A DNA stretch of 40,962 nucleotides from positions 1 to 40,962 of the forward strand of contig JAJFII010000062.1 in assembly GCA_021775095.1 (NCBI GenBank). The letters are read 5' to 3'. Below are positions 16,156-24,782 of the stretch, in pieces; position 1 is the first letter of the stretch; every line of letters begins with the position of its first letter. The stretch is from Rhodospirillales bacterium. GTDB taxonomy: Bacteria > Pseudomonadota > Alphaproteobacteria > Rhodospirillales > Casp-alpha2. The position numbers and the translations under genes are program-made. Under the pieces are notes generated by a model, which was not told the DNA's origin, did no database searches, and saw only the letters and a list, made by a program, of their open reading frames with translations.

Positions 16156-16204
16156 GGCACCGACTTTACCTTGAATATCAGGTAAATTCAGATATCACGG
16201 TGCC
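16156..16204 (+). repeat. Nested inverted repeat between the lipoprotein and Sel1 genes
   Basis: The outer arms GGCACCG (16156-16162) and CGGTGCC (16198-16204) enclose a second hairpin, TTTACCT (16165-16171) with AGGTAAA (16180-16186). The structure ends three bases before the Sel1-protein ATG and covers its expected ribosome binding site. It could be a terminator-like block or a translational control element. Confidence 0.55.
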
Positions 16205-16207
16205 GAA

Positions 16208-16930
16208 ATGAGGCTTGTAAACTTACTCTTCGTTGTTGCCGCCCTTGCCGTCTCTGCCGGCGCTGCGCACATCTTCTTTAAGGCTGGCGATATTGACCCG
16301 GCTGCCAAGGAACTTGTACGGCTGGAAACCATGATCGCCAGGGAACTGGTGCCTGCCGGGGCCGGCGACGGACGCGCGCAATATCGCGTTGCCGAGATTT
16401 ATCGTACGGCCGCTGAACCTCTGAGGAACTACCGAAAAGCCCATAAGTGGTACCGAAAGGCCGCCGATCAGGGTCACACATTATCACAATTTGCCCTGGG
16501 AGAAATGTATGCCAAAGGACAAGGAGTCCAGCAAAACTACTACCGGGCTGCCGAGTGGTATCGATTGGCATCCAGTTTGTCTCGTCATGCCGGGGCGCAA
16601 TTTTCCTTAGGCGAACTTTATTTTAATGGCCGCGGCGTGGCGTCCAGTTATGGATTGGCCATCGAATGGTATAGCAAGGCGGCCAATCAGGGGCATGCCG
16701 TTGCCCAATTCTATTTGGGGCAGATCAACAAAGAAGGGTGGGGTGTGGAAAAGAATTTGGTTGAAGCCTACAAATGGCTGGCCCTTGCCAATGATCACGC
16801 CGATCAAGTGCGCGCCCATAATGAACGCAATGACCCGAAGCGCGCCCTCAGTCAATTGATATCAAAAATGAACAGTTCACAAATTAAATCTGGCAAAAGG
16901 GCTTATGTGGACTGGAAATCCAGACATTAG
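16208..16930 (+). CDS. Exported Sel1-repeat protein
   Basis: A 240-residue protein with an N-terminal hydrophobic signal or anchor (VNLLFVVAALAVSAGAA) followed by four Sel1-like repeats from about residue 55 to 195, for example QFALGEMYAKGQGVQQNYYR and QFSLGELYFNGRGVASSYG. Sel1 repeats are protein-interaction solenoids related to TPRs, often in signalling or envelope-quality-control proteins. Partner and role are unknown. The ATG has no visible Shine-Dalgarno sequence because the preceding bases belong to an inverted-repeat arm. Confidence 0.85.
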   Translation: MRLVNLLFVVAALAVSAGAAHIFFKAGDIDPAAKELVRLETMIARELVPAGAGDGRAQYRVAEIYRTAAEPLRNYRKAHKWYRKAADQGHTLSQFALGEMYAKGQGVQQNYYRAAEWYRLASSLSRHAGAQFSLGELYFNGRGVASSYGLAIEWYSKAANQGHAVAQFYLGQINKEGWGVEKNLVEAYKWLALANDHADQVRAHNERNDPKRALSQLISKMNSSQIKSGKRAYVDWKSRH

Positions 16931-16963
16931 GGATCGCCCAATGACCTTTCAACTATTGACCCC

Positions 16964-17785
16964 ATGGCTTCCATGGAGCACATTCCGCTTTTATTTTGTC
17001 AACTTTTTCACAGGTTTGGGCGGCTATTGAGCACTAAAATTACTGCAGTTACTTTTGATTTGTGGGATACAATCATAGATGACGAATCCGATGAACCCAA
17101 ACGGTTGTCCCGGGGATTGAGATCTAAACCGGAGGAACGCCATCATCTGGTTCTCGAAGCTCTGAACCGTCACCAGCCCATTTCAACGGACGATTTGGCG
17201 ATTGCCTATGGCGTGGTTAACGCGGCATTTGTAAAATGCTGGAAGGGCCATTCGATCACCTGGACGGCGCGTGAGCGATTACAGGTTTTGCTCAATGGAT
17301 TGGGACGTCAGTTGCCGGATAAGGAGCTGGACGCTTTGGCCTACGCCCAGGAACGGCTTGAGCTTGATATCCCACCGGACCCCATAGCCGGAGCCCGGGA
17401 CGCCGTCGCAGAACTTGCAAGCCGCTACAAACTTTGTGTGATTTCCGATACCATCATTACGTCGGGCAGTGGATTACGCGAATGGTTGGAAATGCATGAT
17501 CTGAAACAATTTTTTTCGGGGTTTGCGTTTTCAGATGAAGTTGGAAATTCCAAACCCAATCGGGCGATGTTCGATGCGGCAGCCCGCCAGGTGGGTGCTG
17601 AATTTAATCAAATGATACATATTGGTGACCGCGACCATAATGATGTAAAAGGCCCCCAGGCGTTGGGAATGAAAGCCGTATTATTCACTGCCAAGCGCGA
17701 TCTTGATAAGACCACAACTTCGGCAGATGCAATTTGCGAACGGCATGCAGACCTGCCTTCGATCATCGACAGACTGGCCGGATAG
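16964..17785 (+). CDS. HAD-superfamily hydrolase
   Basis: A HAD subfamily IA hydrolase of up to 273 residues. Motif I is VTFDLWDT (catalytic Asp, with Asp two residues later replaced by Trp-Asp as in many haloacid-dehalogenase-like and phosphatase members), motif II is VISDT, motif III Lys is in NSKPN, and motif IV is HIGDRDHNDVKG. The helical cap lies between motifs I and II. It probably dephosphorylates a small molecule. The start is ambiguous: ATG 16964 and ATG 16973 lack a good ribosome binding site, and TTG 17027 begins right before motif I as in most homologues. The stop is four bases before the first amidotransferase-like gene, so it is the first gene of a tight operon. Confidence 0.85.
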   Translation: MASMEHIPLLFCQLFHRFGRLLSTKITAVTFDLWDTIIDDESDEPKRLSRGLRSKPEERHHLVLEALNRHQPISTDDLAIAYGVVNAAFVKCWKGHSITWTARERLQVLLNGLGRQLPDKELDALAYAQERLELDIPPDPIAGARDAVAELASRYKLCVISDTIITSGSGLREWLEMHDLKQFFSGFAFSDEVGNSKPNRAMFDAAARQVGAEFNQMIHIGDRDHNDVKGPQALGMKAVLFTAKRDLDKTTTSADAICERHADLPSIIDRLAG

Positions 17786-17789
17786 GGAG

Positions 17790-18665
17790 ATGGGGATGGG
17801 GATTTCGCCACGCATTCTGGTGGTTGACGGATATGTCAAATCGGCCCGCCATGAACTTGAAGCCGGCGGTGCTACGGCGGCTGGAAATCAATATGTGAAA
17901 ATGCTGCGCTCAATTTGTCCGGACGTTCGCTGCGACATCATTTACCCAAGTGATCCCGGAACCTCTGTGCCGTCGGGCACAGCGCTCACCGACTACGATG
18001 GCGTTGCCTGGACTGGATGCAGTTTAACGGTTTTTGAAGATACTCCGGAAGTAAACACTCAACTTGGCTTTGCCCGCGCCTGTTTCGAGGCCGGTGTTCC
18101 CGGCTTTGGCAGTTGTTGGGCGGCACAAATTGCGGTTGTCGCGGCCGGTGGTATTTGTCGCCCCAACCCCAATGGCCGGGAAATGGGGTTTGCGCGTAAA
18201 GTCCAACTGAGTGACGCCGGACGAGGACATCCCATGTACGAAGGAAAATCCAGCGTCTTTGATGCCTATATCAGTCACGTTGATGAAATTACCCATGTTC
18301 CACCGGGCAGCGTTGTCCTTGCCGGAAACGCCTTTACCCGGGTCCAATCTGTTTCTGTGCTTTTTAAAGGTACGGCCTTTTGGGGACTGCAGTATCATCC
18401 GGAATACGACCTGCGAGAGATGGCTCGATTAACCTGGTGCCGGATTGACAAGTTAATGAAGCTGGGGTTTTTCAAGGACCGCCAGGCGGGCGAAGACCAC
18501 GTCGCCGTGCTGGAACAATTGCACGCCGACCCGAAACGCTTTGATCTGGCCTGGCGACTGGGCATCGATGCCGATATTCTCGACGATGATGTACGCCGGC
18601 TGGAAGTCCGCAATTGGATGTACCGGTTGGTCATTCCAACACGGCTTGCCCGCGGGCGGACTTAG
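17790..18665 (+). CDS. Class-I glutamine amidotransferase-like protein, copy A
   Basis: A 291-residue GATase1-fold protein. The nucleophile elbow is GFGSCWAAQ (Cys near residue 110), and the His/Glu pair is in LQYHPEYD near residue 207, so the catalytic triad is intact. No synthetase domain is attached. The C-terminal 80 residues are a helical extension. It belongs with free-standing proteobacterial GATase1 proteins of uncharacterised function, and gamma-glutamyl hydrolysis is a reasonable guess. The start ATG 17790 (or 17796) follows AGGGAG. It is followed after a single base by a clearly homologous second copy. Confidence 0.85.
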   Translation: MGMGISPRILVVDGYVKSARHELEAGGATAAGNQYVKMLRSICPDVRCDIIYPSDPGTSVPSGTALTDYDGVAWTGCSLTVFEDTPEVNTQLGFARACFEAGVPGFGSCWAAQIAVVAAGGICRPNPNGREMGFARKVQLSDAGRGHPMYEGKSSVFDAYISHVDEITHVPPGSVVLAGNAFTRVQSVSVLFKGTAFWGLQYHPEYDLREMARLTWCRIDKLMKLGFFKDRQAGEDHVAVLEQLHADPKRFDLAWRLGIDADILDDDVRRLEVRNWMYRLVIPTRLARGRT

Positions 18666-18666
18666 G

Positions 18667-19539
18667 GTGGTGTCGCCGTCACCGCGAATTCTGATTGCCG
18701 AAGGCAATCCCACGGACCGCCGGGACCTCGTGTTGGACGGCGGTGGGGCGCTTGGCAGTACGGCTTACAGACAATCCATAAAACACTTGTGCCCAGCGGC
18801 TCGGATCGACGTCATCTATCCCGCTGACACGACGGATGCCTTGCCGCCCGGGACGTCTTTTGACGATTATGATGGGTTTATAATGGGCGGTTCAGCCCTA
18901 AATATTCCAACCGATGGTGACAACCCAAAAATTATCAATCAAATCGAACTGGCCCGTGCGGCGTTTAAGGCGAAAATTCCCTTTCTCGGCAGCTGTTGGG
19001 GACTGCAGGTGGCTGCTGTCGCTGCCGGTGGAGTCGTTGGCGTCAACCCCAATGGCCGGGAAATGGGATTCGCTCGAAAAATCACATTGACGGATGCGGG
19101 ACGGGCGACGGCGTTTTATGAAGGCAAGGCGGCGGTTTTTGATTCTCCGGCCATTCACTTCGATGAAGTCACCCACCTGCCACCGGGCAGCGTCGTATTG
19201 GCAGAAAATAGACATACCCATATCCAAGCGGCAATCATTCGCCATGACGGCGGAACTTTTTGGGGAATTCAGTATCATCCGGAATTTGATCTGGCGCATA
19301 TGGCGGGATTGGTTCGCAGTTACGCAACGTTACTGACGGATGATGGGTTTTATGCGGATGAAGGGGCGGCGCACGCCCATGCGACGGAAATGGAGCTATT
19401 GCAGCAAAATCCCAGCCGCCAGGATTTGGCCTGGGTTTTGGGTCTGGATCACGATGTCCTCGATCCGGACGTCCGATTGCGGGAAGTCGCGAATTGGCTT
19501 GATCTAAATGTCCTTCCGCGCATGCGGGCGCGGGGGTGA
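18667..19539 (+). CDS. Class-I glutamine amidotransferase-like protein, copy B
   Basis: A 290-residue paralogue of the preceding gene, similar over the full length by eye (shared SPRIL start, NPNGREMGFARK, PPGSVVLA and a helical tail). The triad is intact: Cys in FLGSCWGLQ and His/Glu in IQYHPEFD. The start is GTG 18667 or GTG 18670, one to four bases after the previous stop. Its TGA overlaps the ATG of the downstream flavoprotein (TGATG). Divergence of the substrate-facing segments (TGCSLTVFED against GGSALNIPTD) suggests the two copies act on different substrates or form a heteromer. Confidence 0.85.
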   Translation: MVSPSPRILIAEGNPTDRRDLVLDGGGALGSTAYRQSIKHLCPAARIDVIYPADTTDALPPGTSFDDYDGFIMGGSALNIPTDGDNPKIINQIELARAAFKAKIPFLGSCWGLQVAAVAAGGVVGVNPNGREMGFARKITLTDAGRATAFYEGKAAVFDSPAIHFDEVTHLPPGSVVLAENRHTHIQAAIIRHDGGTFWGIQYHPEFDLAHMAGLVRSYATLLTDDGFYADEGAAHAHATEMELLQQNPSRQDLAWVLGLDHDVLDPDVRLREVANWLDLNVLPRMRARG

Positions 19540-21125
19540 TGGCAACGGACTGCGATGTTGCGATCATCGGCGCTGGCCACAATGGTTTGGTTTGCGCCGC
19601 TTACTTGGCGAAGTCAGGACTGAAAGTAAAAATTTTTGAACGTCGCCCGATGGTTGGTGGCGCTGCTGTTACGGAAGAATTTTCTCCGGGTTTTCGTAAT
19701 TCAGTCTGTGCCTATACGGTGAGCCTGCTCAATCGTAAAATCGTTGATGACCTTGATCTGTATGGTTTCGGCCTGGAAATTATCGAACGGCCGCTGGCTA
19801 ATTTTATGCCGGTTGATGGTCAAAGTTACCTGAAGGGCCATGCCGACCAGGCCCGGATGAAAAAGGAAATAGCCCGGTTATCGAAAAATGACGCGGCCAA
19901 CCTGGACTCTTACGAGGAGACCTTGGCCCGGCTCGCCGGCGTCCTGCAGGCCTTTGTTCTGGAAACACCACCCAATGTGGGCGACGGAATCGGCGGGCTG
20001 TGGCGTTTGTGGAAAGCCGGTCGGCGTTTTCAGGCAATGGACCTGGAAGATCAACGGGATTTTGCCGACATCATGACCCTCAGTGCCGATAGATTTTTGC
20101 GACGTTGGTTCGAACATGACACGGTGCGGGCCTTGTTTGCCTTCGATGGGGTCGTTGGAAATTTTGCCAGTCCGACAATGGCCGGAACGGCCTATGTTCT
20201 CCTGCACCATTGTTTTGGCGATATTCTCGGGCGGCCCGGGGCTTGGGGGCATGCCATTGGCGGCATGGGCGCAATCTCGCAAGCGATGGCGCGGGCGGCT
20301 GAAAAAGCGGGTGTGGCGATCGAAACGAACTGCCCGGTAAAATCGGTCTGGATCAAGCACGGGATCGCACAGGGGCTCGTACTCGAAGACGGACGGCAAA
20401 TTTCCGCCCGCGCCGTGGCCGCCAATATACCGCCCAAACTGTTGTTTGATAAATTCCTCGACCAAAACCACACGCCGCCGGCATTTCGTAAACGTATGAT
20501 GCAAATTCAATCGGGTTCAGGGACCCTTCGCATGAATGTGGCCCTACGGGAACTTCCCGATTTCCAATGCCTGCCGGGGACGGATCAAGGTGAACATCAT
20601 ACGGCGGGTATTATTTTGGCCCCCAGTATTGATTATATGGAAACCGCCTATCGGGATGCCCGCGACTATGGGTGGTCCCGTCATCCAATTGTTGAAATGC
20701 TGATCCCAAGTACCATCGATAGGACCCTGGCCCCACCGGGGCAGCACGTCGCAAGTTTGTTTTGTCAGCATTTTGCGCCAAAACTGTCCGGCGGGCGCAG
20801 CTGGGATGCCTGTCGTGAGGCTGCCGCGCAGGCGGTTATCGACGTGGTTAATGCGGTCGCCCCGAACTTTCGATCATCGATCATCGCAAAAACAATTTTA
20901 AGTCCGCTCGACCTGGAACGGCAGTTTGGCTTGGTCGACGGCGATATATTTCACGGCGCACTCACCTTAAATCAATTGTTTAGCAGCCGACCGACATTGG
21001 GCCACGCGGATTACCGAATGCCTGTTGCCGGCCTTTATTTGTGTGGTTCCGGCGCTCATCCCGGCGGTGGTGTTACCGGCGCGCCAGGGCACAATGCGGC
21101 ACGGGAAATGATCCGCGACTTATGA
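19539..21125 (+). CDS. PYROXD2/CrtI-like FAD-dependent oxidoreductase
   Basis: A 528-residue flavoprotein of the phytoene-desaturase-like family. The N-terminal dinucleotide fold is VAIIGAGHNGLVCAAYLAKS followed by FERR, and the C-terminal FAD motif is LYLCGSGAHPGGGVTGAPGH. The GAGHNGLV signature and overall length fit the PYROXD2 subgroup rather than carotenoid desaturases, and no other carotenoid gene is nearby. The substrate is unknown. Its ATG overlaps the stop of amidotransferase copy B by one base, so translation is coupled. It ends tail-to-tail with marC, overlapping by six bases. Confidence 0.88.
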   Translation: MATDCDVAIIGAGHNGLVCAAYLAKSGLKVKIFERRPMVGGAAVTEEFSPGFRNSVCAYTVSLLNRKIVDDLDLYGFGLEIIERPLANFMPVDGQSYLKGHADQARMKKEIARLSKNDAANLDSYEETLARLAGVLQAFVLETPPNVGDGIGGLWRLWKAGRRFQAMDLEDQRDFADIMTLSADRFLRRWFEHDTVRALFAFDGVVGNFASPTMAGTAYVLLHHCFGDILGRPGAWGHAIGGMGAISQAMARAAEKAGVAIETNCPVKSVWIKHGIAQGLVLEDGRQISARAVAANIPPKLLFDKFLDQNHTPPAFRKRMMQIQSGSGTLRMNVALRELPDFQCLPGTDQGEHHTAGIILAPSIDYMETAYRDARDYGWSRHPIVEMLIPSTIDRTLAPPGQHVASLFCQHFAPKLSGGRSWDACREAAAQAVIDVVNAVAPNFRSSIIAKTILSPLDLERQFGLVDGDIFHGALTLNQLFSSRPTLGHADYRMPVAGLYLCGSGAHPGGGVTGAPGHNAAREMIRDL

Positions 21126-21779
21126 ACTTGCCGATAAGGATACCATCAGCTTGCTGGCACCGATCCCGTCGAAGATAAACTGCACGGCAAGTGCCGTCAG
21201 CAACACGCCAACGATTCGTGAAATTACGTTTAAACCCGTAACACCGAGAATTCGTTGCAATTGTGTTGCCATAAACAAACAGATCAAGGACAACAATAGA
21301 ACCGCAACCAGAGCGCCGAGCACTGTCGCCTGCAGGCTGACGTCGCCTTCATGTTTTGCCATTAACAGGACCACGGCGCCGATCGCTCCGGGGCCGGCTA
21401 GGAGCGGCGTCGCCAGGGGAAAAACCGATATGTCGTTTCGCGTTGCGGCTTCTTCTGCCTCGTCGGCGGTTGTTGAGTTGATGCCACTGGGATGTGCCAG
21501 GACCATGTTGATCCCGACCAAAAGCAGCAGGATACCGCCGGATGTCTTCAGGGCGGCTAAACTAATTCCCATATAGGCCAATAGGCCAGCCCCAAAAAAA
21601 GCAAACATCAGCAGGATCAGCGACGCAATAAGCACCCCCTTTATCGCCATTTTTCGACGGTTTTTTACCGGCATTCCCGCCGTCAAACCGGCGTAGATGG
21701 CAGCGATGTCGACCGGACCAATGGTGGCAAAAAAAGTGGTGAGTGCGACGAGCGCCGTTTCGAGGATATCTGGAGCCAT
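21120..21779 (-). CDS. MarC family integral membrane protein
   Basis: A 219-residue inner-membrane protein with about six hydrophobic segments. Family hallmarks are FFATIGPVDIAAIY near the N-terminus and PLATPLLAGPGAIGAVV in the middle. The MarC/UPF0056 family has no settled function; the old multiple-antibiotic-resistance link of E. coli MarC was not confirmed. A cytoplasmic loop (HPSGINSTTADEAEEAATRND) separates the two halves. It is transcribed towards the preceding flavoprotein gene and divergently from the EEP-family gene. Confidence 0.92.
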   Translation of the reverse strand: MAPDILETALVALTTFFATIGPVDIAAIYAGLTAGMPVKNRRKMAIKGVLIASLILLMFAFFGAGLLAYMGISLAALKTSGGILLLLVGINMVLAHPSGINSTTADEAEEAATRNDISVFPLATPLLAGPGAIGAVVLLMAKHEGDVSLQATVLGALVAVLLLSLICLFMATQLQRILGVTGLNVISRIVGVLLTALAVQFIFDGIGASKLMVSLSASS

Positions 21780-21923
21780 GAACCTGCCTTTTTATCTGTC
21801 ACCCCGAATGCCATAGGTATGGGAAAAACTCAATGTTTATTGGCGGTGTTGTTTTTTTGTTGACCGGTAAAAGTCGGGCGTTTATTTCCGTTCCCTAATC
21901 ATTTCAAGCGGGGACAACAAGAG

Positions 21924-22775
21924 ATGGCAAACAACAACGGATACCTGTCGCCGGGCAGTCGGGACGCGGCTTTTGTCGAGACAACAATCCGGGTCGTGAC
22001 CTGGAACCTGTGGTGGCGATTCGGTCCCTGGCAGGCGCGCCAGCCGGTTATTTTGCAAACCTTGAAAAACCTCGATGCGGACGTGATGTGTCTGCAGGAA
22101 CTGTGGGGCGATGGCGGCAAAAATCAGGCGGCGGAAATTGCCGAAGCTCTCGGGTTATATTACAGTTACGAACCGGTCCTGGCCATCGATGGCGTTGATT
22201 GGGGAATGGGGATTTTATCGAAATGGCCGCTCGCCAGGTCCGACGCGTTTGTATTGCCATCGGTTCCCAGCACCGATCACAGTCGTGACTGCAAAGCCAT
22301 GTGGGCGCGCCTGTCGGGCCCGCGTGGTGATATCGACGTACTCAATACCCATCTGAGTTGGCGCCCTGAGGAAAGCGCCATCCGCCAGGCGCAAATGGCG
22401 GCAATCGCCGGTTACATAAAGACAACTCATCAGGGGCCGGTACCACCGATCCTGTGCGGCGACTATAACGCCATCCCAAGCGCCGATGAAATTCGCATGA
22501 TGACCGGTGAAACGACCGTTGCCGTCGATGGTCTTTATTTTTTCGACGCTTGGTCGGCGTCGGGTCAGACCGAGCCAGGATTTACCTGGGATCGCGCAAA
22601 CAGCCTGACCCATAAAGCCCTGCAACCGAACCGGCGCCTGGACTATATTTTTGTCGGTGAGCCGGCCACCGATGGTGCGGGCCATATTTTGGCGACAGAA
22701 TTGTTTGCAACGACGCCAACGGACGGCCTGTTTGCCAGTGATCATTTTGGTTTGTCAACCCAACTTCGTTATTAA
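21924..22775 (+). CDS. Endonuclease/exonuclease/phosphatase (EEP) family hydrolase
   Basis: A 283-residue metal-dependent hydrolase with the complete EEP motif series: VVTWNLWWRFG, CLQELWG (metal-binding Glu), LNTHLSW, LCGDYNAIP (catalytic Asp and Asn), RRLDYIFVG and SDHFGLS (terminal Asp-His). The fold covers DNase I-like nucleases, inositol phosphatases and sphingomyelinases. It has no signal peptide, so it is cytoplasmic. Which phosphodiester or phosphomonoester it cuts is not clear. It stands alone between divergent marC and the Bcr/CflA gene. Confidence 0.88.
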   Translation: MANNNGYLSPGSRDAAFVETTIRVVTWNLWWRFGPWQARQPVILQTLKNLDADVMCLQELWGDGGKNQAAEIAEALGLYYSYEPVLAIDGVDWGMGILSKWPLARSDAFVLPSVPSTDHSRDCKAMWARLSGPRGDIDVLNTHLSWRPEESAIRQAQMAAIAGYIKTTHQGPVPPILCGDYNAIPSADEIRMMTGETTVAVDGLYFFDAWSASGQTEPGFTWDRANSLTHKALQPNRRLDYIFVGEPATDGAGHILATELFATTPTDGLFASDHFGLSTQLRY

Positions 22776-22834
22776 AAATACCCCTGGCAGATAACTAGGA
22801 TCACCCCCAGGACGGCCACCCTCGGGTTTGTTGA

Positions 22835-24181
22835 ATGGTGCAGAACAGAATAAACCAACTACAGAAGCTGGTATTCCAACCCTTCACGGCGTATATTTTT
22901 GTTCTGGTTATGGTTGTGTGTGGGCCGGCCAGTCTTTACCTATTTCGCCTTTTTGACATTGTAAACTCTGTGAACACTTCAAAACGTAATCCGCCTCATT
23001 TGTTGATGCTCGTCGCGATCAGCGCCGTAAATCCGTTGGCTCTTAATATTTTTATGCCGTCCATGCCGGGTATGGTGCGCGTGTTTAATACGGACTATAC
23101 GACGGTTCAGCTGACATTGACGTTGTTCCTCGCCAGTATTGCGGTTTCGCAATTATTTATCGGCCCCCTATCGGATCGATTTGGCCGTCGACCGGTGGTC
23201 ATTTATGGCACGTCAATATTTTTATTGGCGTCGGTGGTATGCATCTACGCAACATCTATAGAAATGCTGATTATCGGGCGCGTTTTCCAGGCCTTCGGCG
23301 GTTGTACGGGCATGGTCATGGGGCGCGCCATCATTCGTGATATGCATGGACTCGATAAATCTGCGTCAATGATGGGGTATGTGACCATGGCGATGGTCGT
23401 CGCGCCGATGATGGCACCGTGGTTCGGTGGTCAATTGGATATACTGTACGGGTGGCAAGCCAGCTTCATTGTGGTGTTCGTTTATACGGCGGTGGTATTG
23501 GCCTTTGGTTATTTTTTGATCGGTGAAACCCATAAAGGACCGTTCCGCGCCGAAAATCCCCTGCGTATGCTGGTTGGCTATGGCAGTCTGCTGGGCAATC
23601 TGCAGTTTTTACGGCCGGCCCTGCAAATCTCCTTTTCCACCGGTGCGTTTTTTGCGTTTCTCGGTGGCGCCCCCTATGTGACTATGGAATTGCTGGGCGG
23701 TACCCCTGTCGATTATGGCGCTTATTTTATGGTCGCAAGCACCTGTTACATGATCGGCAATTTTGTCACCGGGCGAATGTCTGAAAAGTGGGGGGCCGAC
23801 CGTTTGGTTGCCTTCGGTTTGTTTTTTGCCATGTCAGGCGGCCTGTGGTTAATTGCCAACTACTATTTTTTTGGCCTGTCGCTTTTGACTTTATTTTGCG
23901 GCATGGGTTTCATTGCGCTCGGCAACGGGATGAGCTTGCCGAGCGGCACGGCAGCGGCCATTAGTGCGGACCCAAGCCGGGTCGGTGCCGCTGCCGGCCT
24001 GTCCGGCTCCATGCAGTTGACGACCGGTGCTGTTGCCTCTTATTTGTCAGGGCTTTACCTGACGGGCTCAGATACGGCGCTGCCATTGGTGATCATCATG
24101 TCGCTTTGTGCCACACTGGCAATTGTCGCCCATGTGGGCGGGGGGGTGCTGGCCGCGCGCCGCGCGCCGTCAAGCAAATGA
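22835..24181 (+). CDS. Bcr/CflA-type MFS drug-efflux transporter
   Basis: A 448-residue major-facilitator protein with twelve core membrane helices. The MFS loop 2-3 motif is GPLSDRFGRRPVV, and the family feature ALNIFMPSMPGM follows the first helix. Family members export bicyclomycin, chloramphenicol and similar compounds or metabolites. Usual family length is about 400. The first 45 residues from ATG 22835 add an extra hydrophobic stretch (YIFVLVMVVCGPASLYLF). GTG 22970 gives a canonical 403-residue protein, but neither start has a good ribosome binding site. The stop overlaps the YbaK-like gene tail-to-tail by 12 bases. Confidence 0.88.
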   Translation: MVQNRINQLQKLVFQPFTAYIFVLVMVVCGPASLYLFRLFDIVNSVNTSKRNPPHLLMLVAISAVNPLALNIFMPSMPGMVRVFNTDYTTVQLTLTLFLASIAVSQLFIGPLSDRFGRRPVVIYGTSIFLLASVVCIYATSIEMLIIGRVFQAFGGCTGMVMGRAIIRDMHGLDKSASMMGYVTMAMVVAPMMAPWFGGQLDILYGWQASFIVVFVYTAVVLAFGYFLIGETHKGPFRAENPLRMLVGYGSLLGNLQFLRPALQISFSTGAFFAFLGGAPYVTMELLGGTPVDYGAYFMVASTCYMIGNFVTGRMSEKWGADRLVAFGLFFAMSGGLWLIANYYFFGLSLLTLFCGMGFIALGNGMSLPSGTAAAISADPSRVGAAAGLSGSMQLTTGAVASYLSGLYLTGSDTALPLVIIMSLCATLAIVAHVGGGVLAARRAPSSK

Positions 24182-24652
24182 TATGTCAGCAAAGGCCGGT
24201 TTGACGATGCGTTCATAATCGGCAAAGGCCATAAATAGGGAGCGGTCCAGGCGTCCCGCATTAAAAACCACTTCTCGGTTGATCCTGCAGGCCGGATCGA
24301 CAATCACCGGCAGGTCATCGCGAAAACTGAAGGGCGGCACGGCACCCATGACACAACCGGTCATTTCCGTGGCTTCTTCTTCCGGTGAAAAACGGCCTTT
24401 TTGTGCGCCCATGGCACGGCACAGGGCTTTCATGTCCAATTTGCGGATGCCAGGCAATACGGCAAGGACGTAACGTTTGCCACCGCCGCCGCCGCGAACC
24501 GACGCGACGATAGCTTTCATGGCCTGGGCCGGATCGTTGCCGCGAATTTTACTGATTTCTTCGGAACGGCCTTCATGAATATGTTCAACAATTCGGTAAT
24601 TTATCCGGTGCTGATCCAATAGCGCGACAAGACGCTGATGGGTTGTTACCAT
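24170..24652 (-). CDS. YbaK/EbsC-type aminoacyl-tRNA deacylase domain protein
   Basis: A 160-residue YbaK-fold protein that would hydrolyse mischarged aminoacyl-tRNA in trans, like YbaK and ProXp. Seen in sequence are KAIVASVRGG, YVLAVLPGIRKLDMKAL, the conserved MGAQKGRFSPEEE and TGCVMGAVPPFSF, which form the substrate pocket. The tRNA or amino acid cannot be assigned. GGAGAG lies seven bases upstream of ATG 24652; the longer frame begins inside that ribosome binding site. Confidence 0.88.
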   Translation of the reverse strand: MVTTHQRLVALLDQHRINYRIVEHIHEGRSEEISKIRGNDPAQAMKAIVASVRGGGGGKRYVLAVLPGIRKLDMKALCRAMGAQKGRFSPEEEATEMTGCVMGAVPPFSFRDDLPVIVDPACRINREVVFNAGRLDRSLFMAFADYERIVKPAFADISFA

Positions 24653-24782
24653 GAATTGTCTCTCCATACACTTACCAATGACCGACTAAGACGCAGTTTT
24701 CGGGTTTGCTCAGGGGCGCGGTCTGGTCGTGATCCCGGTCAGCATTGGTTTCGCCCAAAACCTCAGAATGCGCCCCTACTGA

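Noticed and set aside
19539-21125. Phytoene desaturase (carotenoid biosynthesis)
   Set aside because: No other carotenoid gene is nearby, and the N-terminal signature and length fit the PYROXD2 subgroup.
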